13,218 nucleotides of DNA, taken from NCBI GenBank assembly GCA_023143935.1, contig JAGLGQ010000035.1, positions 1 to 13,218 on the forward strand, in the 5' to 3' direction. The notes below the pieces were generated by a model. It was not told where the DNA came from and searched no databases. It was given only the letters and a program-made list of their open reading frames with translations. A program made the translations under genes and the position numbers. The stretch's first letter is position 1, and the number at the start of each line of letters is the position of its first letter. Below are positions 4,809 through 10,599 of this stretch, in pieces. This DNA comes from Minisyncoccota bacterium. Its GTDB lineage: Bacteria > Patescibacteriota > Minisyncoccia > Phycocordibacterales > GCA-2747955.

Positions 4809-5927
4809 ATGTTTTTTAAAAAACAAACAGAAAATGAACGTATAAAATATGAAAAATTTTTAAAAATAACTGGTGCTTTGTCTGGTTTATTTTCAGATTC
4901 AGAAGTGCCATATTTAAATTATAGAGTAGCTGAAAGAATATTTTGTACGGCTTTTTCTGCTCAAGATTTATCAAGAGCGGATGTGTCAGCAGATGCAAAA
5001 AAAGATGGAGTGGGCATAGGATTAAAGACATTTCTTGCAGGTAATCATAAATCTTTACAAAAAGTAGCAGAGTTTAATAGTGCTAATTCATTATATAATA
5101 AGTTAACGCCACGTAGGTTGGTAAAAAAAATTTCAGAATTAAGAAATAATAGAATTGATTTCACAGAAAAAGTATATGCTCTTAATACTTCAATATATCA
5201 TTGTGTTGTTAGAGAAGCTGGAAAATTTAAAATTTTTGAGGAACCTATGGAGCGTGTGGATATAAATAATATTTCCAATATAGAAGTAAAGAAAAATATA
5301 ATAACTTTTAATGACGGTAAAAATGATTATTCATTTTCTCAAACAAAAAGTACATTGTTAAAAAGATTTATTACTCCTGACATTGTGTTTGAATTCGATA
5401 TACAAATTTTAGAAGATCCTTTTGCTGAATTAAGTAAGTTTATTGAAAGTGGTAAATTTATGATACAAGATGATGTAAGTGCAATAGATACTATATTTTT
5501 ACCACTTTATGGGAGAAATAAAAAAGTTTTTTCAAAAAGTGGTTTAAATCAATGGAATGCTAGCGGAAGAATGAGAAATCCAAATGAAGTATATATAAAT
5601 ATACCAGCAAAAGTTCGTTTTTTATTTCCTGATTTTTTTCCGTCAAGAGATATTGTATTTAATTTAAAATTTCCTGACGGAGAAATTATTGAAGCAAGTG
5701 TATGTCAAGACGGCGGAAAGGCGTTAATGACAAATCCAAATAGAAAATTGGGGAAATTAATTTTAAGAGACGGACTTAAGCTTAAACACGGAGAAATTGT
5801 AACTTATGAAAAATTGCAATTTCTTGGTGTAGATTCTGTTAGAATTGATAAAATTAATAATTTTGATTTTGAAATAAATTTTGCAAAAAATAATAGTTAT
5901 GAAGATTTTATTACATCATTTAATTAA
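4809..5927 (+). CDS. Type II restriction endonuclease with NgoFVII-like C-terminal domain
   Basis: Protein of 372 aa, 2 bp downstream of the C5 methyltransferase, so almost certainly its cognate endonuclease. Residues about 245-355 (NPNEVYINIP, FPDFFP, VCQDGGKALMTNPNRKLGK, LRDGLKLKHGE) resemble, from memory, the B3-like DNA-binding domain of the NgoFVII/NgoAVII family. The N-terminal half does not show the HxK motif of the phospholipase-D-type nuclease found in that family. It carries DVSADAKKDGVGIGLKTF (58-75), a charged segment followed by an alternating strand ending in Lys. This suggests a divergent PD-(D/E)XK-type nuclease, but the acidic residues cannot be assigned with certainty. Start: the first ATG after the methyltransferase stop, with no Shine-Dalgarno sequence. 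AT-rich hairpins follow. Confidence 0.8.
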   Translation: MFFKKQTENERIKYEKFLKITGALSGLFSDSEVPYLNYRVAERIFCTAFSAQDLSRADVSADAKKDGVGIGLKTFLAGNHKSLQKVAEFNSANSLYNKLTPRRLVKKISELRNNRIDFTEKVYALNTSIYHCVVREAGKFKIFEEPMERVDINNISNIEVKKNIITFNDGKNDYSFSQTKSTLLKRFITPDIVFEFDIQILEDPFAELSKFIESGKFMIQDDVSAIDTIFLPLYGRNKKVFSKSGLNQWNASGRMRNPNEVYINIPAKVRFLFPDFFPSRDIVFNLKFPDGEIIEASVCQDGGKALMTNPNRKLGKLILRDGLKLKHGEIVTYEKLQFLGVDSVRIDKINNFDFEINFAKNNSYEDFITSFN

Positions 5928-5941
5928 GAATTGAAAAAATT

Positions 5942-5977
5942 AAAAATTATTTATTTTTTTTTAAATAAATTTTTTTT
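5942..5977 (+). terminator. Possible terminator of the R-M operon
   Basis: All-A/T stem (AAAAATTATTTA against TAAATAAATTTTT, one bulge) followed by T-rich sequence, 15 bp after the endonuclease stop. Confidence 0.4.
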
Positions 5978-5988
5978 ATAATTATTTT

Positions 5989-6029
5989 TTAATATGGTAT
6001 AGAGTAAAAAATTAGTTAAACCATATTAA
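5989..6029. repeat. 41-bp inverted-repeat element, copy 1
   Basis: TTAATATGGT and ACCATATTAA are perfect 10-bp arms around a 21-bp spacer (ATAGAGT..GTTAA). The whole 41 bp recurs at 8212-8252 with a single difference. Copies 1 and 2 flank the AAA-TOPRIM gene. Spacer conservation suggests a protein-binding site, promoter or structured RNA start rather than a simple hairpin. Confidence 0.75.
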
Positions 6030-6032
6030 TAT

Positions 6033-6068
6033 AAAAATCTAATTTAAATATTAGGTTTTTGTTTTTTT
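6033..6068 (+). terminator. Intrinsic terminator
   Basis: AAAAATCTAAT, loop TTAAAT, ATTAGGTTTTT (11 bp with one wobble) then T5GT7. It lies four bases after the inverted repeat, so any transcript starting in that repeat would be under 70 nt. It may instead terminate the R-M operon. Confidence 0.65.
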
Positions 6069-6146
6069 ATGACTTACTAACAGATTTATGAGACTTTTAG
6101 TTATTTAATATTTCTATTAAAAAATAAAAGGTGTAGAATTAAGATT

Positions 6147-7973
6147 ATGAAAATTAAATCATTAAAAATTACTGATTATCCACCCATGAGAGAATTTGAA
6201 ATTGGTGACCTTGGTAATTTCGTAGTTATTGCTGGAGCAAATGGTTCTGGTAAAAGCAGATTGCGTGGTGCAATAATAGACTCTTTTCGTGACACTCCTC
6301 AGGTTGATATGGTTCTGGAATCAACACGGGAGGAAGAAAAGATAAAGTATTTTTCAGGTAAAGATGAAATAGAAATTAAAAAAGGACAACCCAATACTGA
6401 ACTGCAGGGATATATAAACAGCAGAACAGGGGGAGCTCTATATGTAGGTTCAGTTGTTCAGATTGATTCAGATAGGTCAATACAAAATATTAAATATAAT
6501 CCAGTTAACTGGTTTCAGCCCGATCCAGATGAAAACGGAGGACTTAGGTCTTTTTTTATGACACCATTTTCTAACAGGTGGCAGGACTTAATGAATTACA
6601 TACATCAAAAAATAGCTTCAAGAGATAAGAAACTTTCTGATGCGGTTAAAGATTTTAAAGAGAATCGTGAATTATCTCAAAGTCAGATTTTAAATAAATA
6701 TCCAGATCCATTTCAAAAATATCAGGATTTATTCCGTAGTATTCTCCCTAATAAAAAATTAATGAACATTGACCCCAGAAGTCCACGAGAATTCTTTTAT
6801 GAAGATGAAAGGGAAAATAAGTTGTCATTTACAACATTGAGCTCTGGAGAGCAAGAAGTAATAAAAATTTTATTTGATGTAGCCAGAAAAGATATTAGAC
6901 ATTCCGTTGTTATTGTAGATGAACCGGAGTTGCATTTACATCCCAATCTTACCTTTAAACTCATAGAAGCGTTAAGAAGCATTGGGGATAATACAAATCA
7001 ATTTATATTTCTTACACATTCAGCCGACTTAATATCAACTTATTATTCCCTTGGAAATGTTTACTTTATTGATGGACAACGTGAACAAGGAAATCAAGCA
7101 AGGAAAATAAGTGAATTACAGGAATACCATTCAGAACTTCTAAATCATATGAGTGGAAATTTAGGGGTTTTTGCTGTAGGGAAAAAATTCCTTTTTGTTG
7201 AAGGAAAAGCTGGAAGTACAGATAAACTTATTTATCAAAAAATTGCACAAAGCCTTGGTTTAGATTTTACTTTAGTTCCTTTGGGTAGTGTGAAAAATAT
7301 AAATACGTTAAAGATTGTAAGCGAACAGTTAAATAATTCCATATTTGGTATAGACTTTTGCATGATAAGAGATAGAGATGGTTTAACTGAAGGAGATGTA
7401 AGAGAGTTAGAAGAAAATAGCAGATTTAGATGTTTAAAAAAGAGACATATTGAAAATTATTTTCTTGATGCAGAAATTTTAGCAAAGGTTGCAAAATACT
7501 TTCGTGCTGATGATGAATATCGTGATCAAGCAAATTGTGAAAAAAAATTGAAAGAAATTGCTAAAACATCTCTTGGCATTAATGTGATTAAAAGTTTTAA
7601 AGAACGACTGGCCATGAATAGTTCTATTGAGATACCGACTGTTCCTGATGCTATAAAAAAAGAAGTTAAAGATATTACAAAAGAGTTTGTTGAAGCTGTT
7701 AATAAAAAAACCATACAATTTAATCAGGGATTAGATGATGTAAAATCATCATTACCATCACTTTCACAACAGTTATTGTCTGACTTAGAAAATGGTGAAT
7801 GGAAAAATACTTTTCATGGTAAATTTGTGTTTAAATACTATTGTAAAGAAGTATTAGAAACTGATGAACAAAGAGTAAAGGATGTGTACATAGATATAGC
7901 AATAAAGGAAGAAAAAACTTTAAATGACATTAAAAACATTCTGCAACATTTTTATACTCAAGATCCATCATAG
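6147..7973 (+). CDS. AAA ATPase-TOPRIM (OLD/PARIS-like) defence-type protein
   Basis: Fusion protein of 608 aa. The N-terminal SMC/ABC-like ATPase has Walker A GANGSGKS (30-37), signature LSSGEQ (231-236), Walker B VVIVDEPE (254-261) and switch THSAD (290-294). The C-terminal TOPRIM-like part has VEGK (351-354, Glu352), RDRDG (408-412) and RHIENYF (433-439), the last reminiscent of DUF4435. ATPase plus TOPRIM in one chain is the layout of OLD nucleases, and resembles PARIS systems in which AriA (ATPase) and AriB (DUF4435) may be fused. Both are anti-phage by family knowledge. The role here is inferred, helped by the adjacent R-M operon. Its codon use (CAG, CGT, CCC, CTG) looks less AT-extreme than its neighbours, hinting at later acquisition. 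Start: the ATG with AAAGGTG 12-13 nt upstream. No partner such as GajB is visible. Confidence 0.8.
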   Translation: MKIKSLKITDYPPMREFEIGDLGNFVVIAGANGSGKSRLRGAIIDSFRDTPQVDMVLESTREEEKIKYFSGKDEIEIKKGQPNTELQGYINSRTGGALYVGSVVQIDSDRSIQNIKYNPVNWFQPDPDENGGLRSFFMTPFSNRWQDLMNYIHQKIASRDKKLSDAVKDFKENRELSQSQILNKYPDPFQKYQDLFRSILPNKKLMNIDPRSPREFFYEDERENKLSFTTLSSGEQEVIKILFDVARKDIRHSVVIVDEPELHLHPNLTFKLIEALRSIGDNTNQFIFLTHSADLISTYYSLGNVYFIDGQREQGNQARKISELQEYHSELLNHMSGNLGVFAVGKKFLFVEGKAGSTDKLIYQKIAQSLGLDFTLVPLGSVKNINTLKIVSEQLNNSIFGIDFCMIRDRDGLTEGDVRELEENSRFRCLKKRHIENYFLDAEILAKVAKYFRADDEYRDQANCEKKLKEIAKTSLGINVIKSFKERLAMNSSIEIPTVPDAIKKEVKDITKEFVEAVNKKTIQFNQGLDDVKSSLPSLSQQLLSDLENGEWKNTFHGKFVFKYYCKEVLETDEQRVKDVYIDIAIKEEKTLNDIKNILQHFYTQDPS

Positions 7974-8010
7974 TTTATTGGATAACAAAATAGTTTTTTC
8001 TATTTACATA

Positions 8011-8130
8011 TTTCTGTTCGAACCTCGTTCCATACTGCTAGCTAGAAAATTAGAAAACTACTTTACATGAAGTAGTTTGAATAAGTAAATTAAATTAATT
8101 AAATATCAGTTCAAACCCCACCCCACCAAC
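8011..8130 (+). repeat. Island repeat R1 with degenerate tRNA-Gln end
   Basis: About 90% identical to 9181-9301. It opens with GTTCGAACCTCGTTC..GCTAG, resembling a decayed tRNA-Gln 3' end (GTTCGAGTCCTAGTCC..TAGCTAG). It continues with the same GCTAGAAAATTAGAAAACTA and stem-loop that follow the real duplicate at 3731-3774, and closes with TATCAGTTCAAACCCCACCC, itself similar to a tRNA 3' end. It begins 38 bp after the ATPase-TOPRIM stop. The sequence to 8211 holds no gene that can be recognised. Confidence 0.7.
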
Positions 8131-8211
8131 AAACTTCCTTATTACACAACACCCCACACAACAAACAATTTACACCAAGTTTCAGCATTCGTTTTTTATT
8201 ATAAATATTTC

Positions 8212-8252
8212 TTAATATGGTATAGAGTAAAAAATGAGTTAAACCATATTAA
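8212..8252. repeat. 41-bp inverted-repeat element, copy 2
   Basis: Identical to 5989-6029 except one base in the spacer. It ends one base before the ATG of the 40-aa protein, so it is probably the promoter/operator of that gene. At copy 1 the matching position reads ATA instead of ATG. Confidence 0.75.
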
Positions 8253-8253
8253 C

Positions 8254-8376
8254 ATGAAAATAAAATACTTAAATCTTTTAATTCCGAAAGAAAAAATAGG
8301 CGGACACAAAAAGGGTAGAGTTTGGGTGGGTACTAAAGAAGAGATAGAAAGGTATATAAAAGAAAAAGAAAGATAA
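8254..8376 (+). CDS. Small basic protein, 40 aa, possible DNA-binding remnant
   Basis: Not recognised with certainty. The product is 40 aa, Lys/Arg-rich, and ends in GRVWVGTKEEIERYIKEK. That pattern (basic strand with Trp, then a short acidic-basic helix) resembles the wing and last helix of MerR/excisionase-type helix-turn-helix proteins, where K..GR.W.....EEIERYI is usual. The recognition helix expected before it is missing, so it could be a truncated excisionase-like gene or a genuine micro-protein. It starts one base after a 41-bp inverted repeat that is duplicated elsewhere, which is the best argument that it is expressed. A conserved repeat block follows 13 bp after the stop. Confidence 0.45.
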   Translation: MKIKYLNLLIPKEKIGGHKKGRVWVGTKEEIERYIKEKER

Positions 8377-8389
8377 AAATTTATTGTAA

Positions 8390-8446
8390 GTTCGTTGAGA
8401 GTTCGATGAGAGTTCGCTATAGGTTTTAAGCAGGTCCGGCCTGCTT
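8390..8446. repeat. 11-bp tandem units plus AAGCAGG hairpin, copy 1
   Basis: Three 11-bp units (GTTCGTTGAGA, GTTCGATGAGA, GTTCGCTATAG), reverse complements of the family at 2588, are followed by the perfect hairpin AAGCAGGTCCGGCCTGCTT (8428-8446). The same order recurs at 11983-12030. An extra AAACCTGCTT after the hairpin is absent from the copy at 11808. Confidence 0.7.
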
Positions 8447-8457
8447 AAACCTGCTTA

Positions 8458-8471
8458 AAAAACCGTTAGTA
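8458..8471 (-). promoter_or_regulatory. Operator-like motif upstream of small-RNA copy 1
   Basis: AAAAACCGTTAGTA matches, with one change, the inverted form of the TATTAACGRTTTTT motif found five times before the fic gene. It lies 33 bp upstream of the -35 box. The second small-RNA copy has AAAAATCGTTAGTA at the matching place (11828-11841). Confidence 0.45.
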
Positions 8472-8504
8472 AAGTTTTTTATATATAAAATAATTCTATA
8501 ACTC

Positions 8505-8532
8505 TTGCATAAAGTTAGATAAAGTATATAAT
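8505..8532 (+). promoter_or_regulatory. Promoter of small-RNA copy 1
   Basis: TTGCAT (8505-8510), a 16-bp spacer and TATAAT (8527-8532). Predicted start is about 8539-8540. The sequence is conserved in copy 2 with one change in the spacer. Confidence 0.65.
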
Positions 8533-8539
8533 ATTGAAT

Positions 8540-8598
8540 GTAAACCTATAGAATTTATTCTATAGATGGGGCCATCTTTTCGGAGGTGGTCTTTTTTT
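8540..8598 (+). ncRNA. Candidate small RNA, copy 1 (~60 nt)
   Basis: Between the promoter and a T-run lie two hairpins. Hairpin 1 is CTATAGAA-TTTA-TTCTATAG (8546-8565). Hairpin 2 is GGCCATC/GGTGGTC (8570-8591, loop TTTTCGGA), followed by T7 as an intrinsic terminator. An alternative small hairpin AGATG-GGGC-CATCT competes with hairpin 2. No known family is recognised. It could be a free small RNA or an attenuating leader of the NYN gene 25 bp downstream. The second copy is not followed by a homologous gene, which favours an independent RNA. Confidence 0.6.
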
Positions 8599-8609
8599 AG
8601 TTTTATTGT

Positions 8610-8615
8610 TATCAT
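8610..8615 (+). promoter_or_regulatory. -10 box of the NYN gene (leaderless type)
   Basis: TATCAT ends 7 nt before the ATG at 8623 and lies just after the small-RNA terminator, giving the gene its own start. Confidence 0.4.
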
Positions 8616-8622
8616 GTTTCTT

Positions 8623-9180
8623 ATGAAAAAAGTTATTTGTTACATTGATGGATATAATTTATTCCATGCACTTGAAAATAATCCATCTGCAAAAATTAAC
8701 TTACTGTCTTTAGCAAAATCTTTAGTAAATGAAGGACATAAGCTTGTTGAAGTCTACTACTTTTCTGCATACGCCACATGGAAACCTGAAAATATGATAA
8801 AACACAGAGAATATGTAAAAATTCTAGAAGAAACTGGTGTAAAAGTAGTTATGTCACATTTTAAAAGAAAAGATATGAAATGTAATAATTGTAAATCTGT
8901 ATGGGTTACACACGAAGAAAAAGAAACTGATGTTAAATTATCTCTTCAAATTTTAAAAGATGCAGAAGATGATAAATTTGATGTTGCGTATTTATTGAGT
9001 GGTGATTCTGATATTGTTCCAGCTATTGTTGATGTAAGAGAAAGACATCCCGAAAAAAGAATATTAGCTGTTTTACCAAAATTTCAAGTGAGACATGCTA
9101 GAGATATTATAGCAAATACGCATGGATTAGTGGCTTTAGCTTCATCAAAAATTAAGAAGTATTTGTTTGAATGTAATTAG
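8623..9180 (+). CDS. NYN domain (LabA/DUF88-like) nuclease
   Basis: Protein of 185 aa with a PIN-like NYN fold. By family knowledge these are metal-dependent RNases, some of them toxins or RNA-processing enzymes; the substrate here is unknown. The strand-1 motif YIDGYNLFHAL (7-17) supplies Asp9 and Asn12. Asp103 (EKETDV) and the pair Asp128/Asp130 (LSGDSDI) complete the acidic site. A CNNC knuckle (87-90) precedes EKETD, as in the zinc-containing LabA/DUF88 members. The reading frame stays open back to 8566, but that extension would be read from the small-RNA terminator. The motif begins at MKKVICYIDG, so 8623 is the start. The gene ends directly at repeat R2, and no antitoxin-like partner is adjacent. 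Confidence 0.85.
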   Translation: MKKVICYIDGYNLFHALENNPSAKINLLSLAKSLVNEGHKLVEVYYFSAYATWKPENMIKHREYVKILEETGVKVVMSHFKRKDMKCNNCKSVWVTHEEKETDVKLSLQILKDAEDDKFDVAYLLSGDSDIVPAIVDVRERHPEKRILAVLPKFQVRHARDIIANTHGLVALASSKIKKYLFECN

Positions 9181-9301
9181 TTTCTGTTTGAACTTCGTCC
9201 TACAATGCTAGCTAAAAAATTAGAAAATTATTTCACATGAAGTAGTTTGAACAAGTAAATTAAATTTATTTAAATATCAGTTCAAACCCCACCCCACCAA
9301 C
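9181..9301 (+). repeat. Island repeat R2 with degenerate tRNA-Gln end
   Basis: Second copy of R1 (8011-8130), about 90% identical, starting at the base after the NYN stop. It contains GTTTGAACTTCGTCC..GCTAGCTA, the stem-loop region, and TATCAGTTCAAACCCCACCC. R1 and R2 are 1,170 bp apart in direct orientation and bracket the 40-aa gene, the small RNA and the NYN gene. Confidence 0.7.
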
Positions 9302-9348
9302 CAATCCCCCAAAGTTTTCCAATACCCCCCCCCAACAACAAACCCCCC
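9287..9348. other. C-run cluster (G-quadruplex potential on the minus strand)
   Basis: Five C-runs lie in 62 bp: C4 (9287), C4 (9292), C5 (9306), C9 (9325-9333) and C6 (9343-9348). This is striking in such AT-rich DNA. The minus strand could form a G-quadruplex. The C9 tract could slip during replication. Confidence 0.5.
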
Positions 9349-9398
9349 TGTTACGTAACACGCTGCATAACAAGTATTTTTTTGTAGCGTGGTTTTTT
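9349..9398 (+). terminator. Palindrome and terminator-like hairpin
   Basis: TGTTACGTAACA (9349-9360) is a perfect 12-bp palindrome. CACGCT (9359-9364) pairs with AGCGTG (9386-9391), followed by T6. It is 180 bp after the NYN gene with no gene between, so it may end readthrough before the GNAT gene. Confidence 0.45.
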
Positions 9399-9435
9399 AA
9401 AACAAACCCCAAAGATATGTTAAAATAAATTTATT

Positions 9436-10326
9436 ATGAAAATTTTATTTAAAAATATTGATTTTTGTGTTGAAAAAATAAAAAAAATAAAAAATGATTA
9501 TCAAAAAATGTTTGGTGATTTGGGTGTTTATGGAAATTTTTTTCAAGATAAGAAAAATGGGAAATTTTCAAAAGTTATTTTTTTAGATTCTAATATTATT
9601 GGATATTATTCAATTTGGAATAATAAGAATCATCCTGAGGTTCAGTATTTTACAATTATTTTAGAAGAAAAATATCAAACTAAATTAAATTATAATTTTA
9701 TTTTTGAAGAAATGTTTAAATATTTAAATAATAAAAAAATCCAAACTGCTTTTTTAGATTCTGAAGTTAAGAAAAAAAACTTTTTAAAAAAAAAAGGTTT
9801 TAATGTTGTAAATATTTGTAAAACTGGAAAAATAAAAACAAAAGAAATAAAAGTTATAGAAAATAAAATTAATAAAAATAATTATAAAGTAATATCTTTG
9901 GATAAAGTAAAAATTTCTAAAATAGATTTTTTTAAACTTTTAAAAAATGGATATTATAATACACATTTATATAATCCGCCTTTTATTTTAGAAAATAAAT
10001 TTAATATAGATTTTTTTAATGATAATTTATATAAAAAGGGGAGTTTTTTAATTTATAAAAACAATAAGATTGTTGGGTTTTTTATATCTAGGCATGAAGA
10101 TAATAATGAAATTTGGTTGGGGGATTTTTATTTGGAAAATACTGATAATATAGAAGTTCTAAACCTGTGTTTAAAAGAATTTATTGATATTGTAAAAATT
10201 GATAATAATATTTCTATAATTAGTTATGAAATTGATTCTGTAAATAAATATGCAAGTTTTATTTTTGATAAAATGAATTTGTCTAAAAAAATAAATAATT
10301 TAAATTTATGTCAGAATGATTTATAA
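9436..10326 (+). CDS. Divergent tandem GNAT-like acetyltransferase
   Basis: Protein of 296 aa, very Lys/Asn/Ile-rich, probably two GNAT folds in tandem. The first (about 1-135) has a central strand SNIIGYYSIW, and AFLDSEVKKKNFLKKKGFNVV, which resembles the last GNAT strand-helix (N..A..Y.K.GF). The second (about 180-290) has FLIYKNNKIVGFFISRHED, then a helix and ISYEIDSVNKYASFIFDKM. The acyl-CoA loop (Q/RxxGxG/A) is not evident in either half, so catalytic activity is uncertain. Family knowledge: GNATs transfer acyl groups from acyl-CoA to amines, and some modify RiPP peptides. It is followed within 75 bp by a peptide gene and then a YcaO gene, which suggests but does not prove a shared role. 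TAAAAT at 9421-9426 is a possible -10 box. No Shine-Dalgarno sequence. Confidence 0.55.
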   Translation: MKILFKNIDFCVEKIKKIKNDYQKMFGDLGVYGNFFQDKKNGKFSKVIFLDSNIIGYYSIWNNKNHPEVQYFTIILEEKYQTKLNYNFIFEEMFKYLNNKKIQTAFLDSEVKKKNFLKKKGFNVVNICKTGKIKTKEIKVIENKINKNNYKVISLDKVKISKIDFFKLLKNGYYNTHLYNPPFILENKFNIDFFNDNLYKKGSFLIYKNNKIVGFFISRHEDNNEIWLGDFYLENTDNIEVLNLCLKEFIDIVKIDNNISIISYEIDSVNKYASFIFDKMNLSKKINNLNLCQNDL

Positions 10327-10340
10327 TTTTTAGTGTGGGG

Positions 10341-10368
10341 TTGATATTTTCAATAAGTAATGTATAAT
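10341..10368 (+). promoter_or_regulatory. Promoter of the small peptide gene
   Basis: TTGATA (10341-10346), a 16-bp spacer and TATAAT (10363-10368). Predicted start is about 10375. This gives the peptide its own transcript, ended by the terminator at 10550. Confidence 0.65.
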
Positions 10369-10399
10369 AAATAAAATATTATTAATTAAATAAAATATT

Positions 10400-10537
10400 A
10401 TGGGAGGAAAAAGAACAGAAATGACTTTAAAAGAAGTTTTCGGAAACGTTAATGGATCAAAAAAGGAGAGTTTTGGTGGTTCAACTGATTTAAAAATAGC
10501 ATCTTTAACTGCGATGTTATTAGTATTAAAAAAATAA
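10400..10537 (+). CDS. Candidate RiPP precursor peptide, 45 aa
   Basis: Short ORF of 45 aa (38 aa if the ATG at 10421 is used). A GGGAGG at 10402-10407 sits 13 nt before that second ATG and is one of the few Shine-Dalgarno-like sequences here, so either start is possible. The first half is charged (MTLKEVFGNVNGSKKES). It is followed by FGGS, a double-Gly pattern often used for leader removal, then STDLKIASLTAMLLVLKK, a hydrophobic tail with Ser/Thr and no Cys. It has its own promoter and intrinsic terminator, as abundant precursor transcripts often do, and sits between a GNAT-like gene and a YcaO gene. The precursor role is inferred from context only. A non-RiPP micro-protein is the alternative. 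Confidence 0.55.
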   Translation: MGGKRTEMTLKEVFGNVNGSKKESFGGSTDLKIASLTAMLLVLKK

Positions 10538-10549
10538 TTTTTAATAATT

Positions 10550-10577
10550 AAAAAATAGGTGCGTAGCCTGTTTTTTA
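10550..10577 (+). terminator. Intrinsic terminator between peptide and YcaO gene
   Basis: AAAAAATAGG, loop TGCGTAG, CCTGTTTTTT: a 10-bp stem with one wobble ending in T6. It separates the peptide transcript from ycaO, which has its own -10 box. Confidence 0.75.
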
Positions 10578-10583
10578 GTTGTT

Positions 10584-10589
10584 TATAAT
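10584..10589 (+). promoter_or_regulatory. -10 box of the YcaO gene
   Basis: TATAAT ends 10 nt before the ATG at 10600, implying a leader of only a few nucleotides. An upstream in-frame TTG (10579) would overlap this box and is not needed. Confidence 0.5.
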
Positions 10590-10599
10590 AATTTATTTT

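Noticed and set aside
7479..7718. Minus-strand open frames inside the ATPase-TOPRIM gene, with similar ones in serS, the endonuclease and ycaO
   Set aside because: They are antisense shadows of strongly supported genes, with no promoter or family resemblance.
8540..8598. Known riboswitch upstream of the NYN gene
   Set aside because: Only two short hairpins with no recognisable aptamer core, and the second copy is not followed by a related gene.
8566..8622. N-terminal extension of the NYN protein (19 residues)
   Set aside because: It would be translated from the small-RNA terminator hairpin; the NYN fold begins at residue 1 of the shorter form, and a -10 box lies 7 nt before ATG 8623. The copy at 11936 ends after 11 codons.
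10579..10599. Upstream TTG start for YcaO
   Set aside because: It overlaps the terminator tail and the TATAAT box; the ATG at 10600 gives a natural start.
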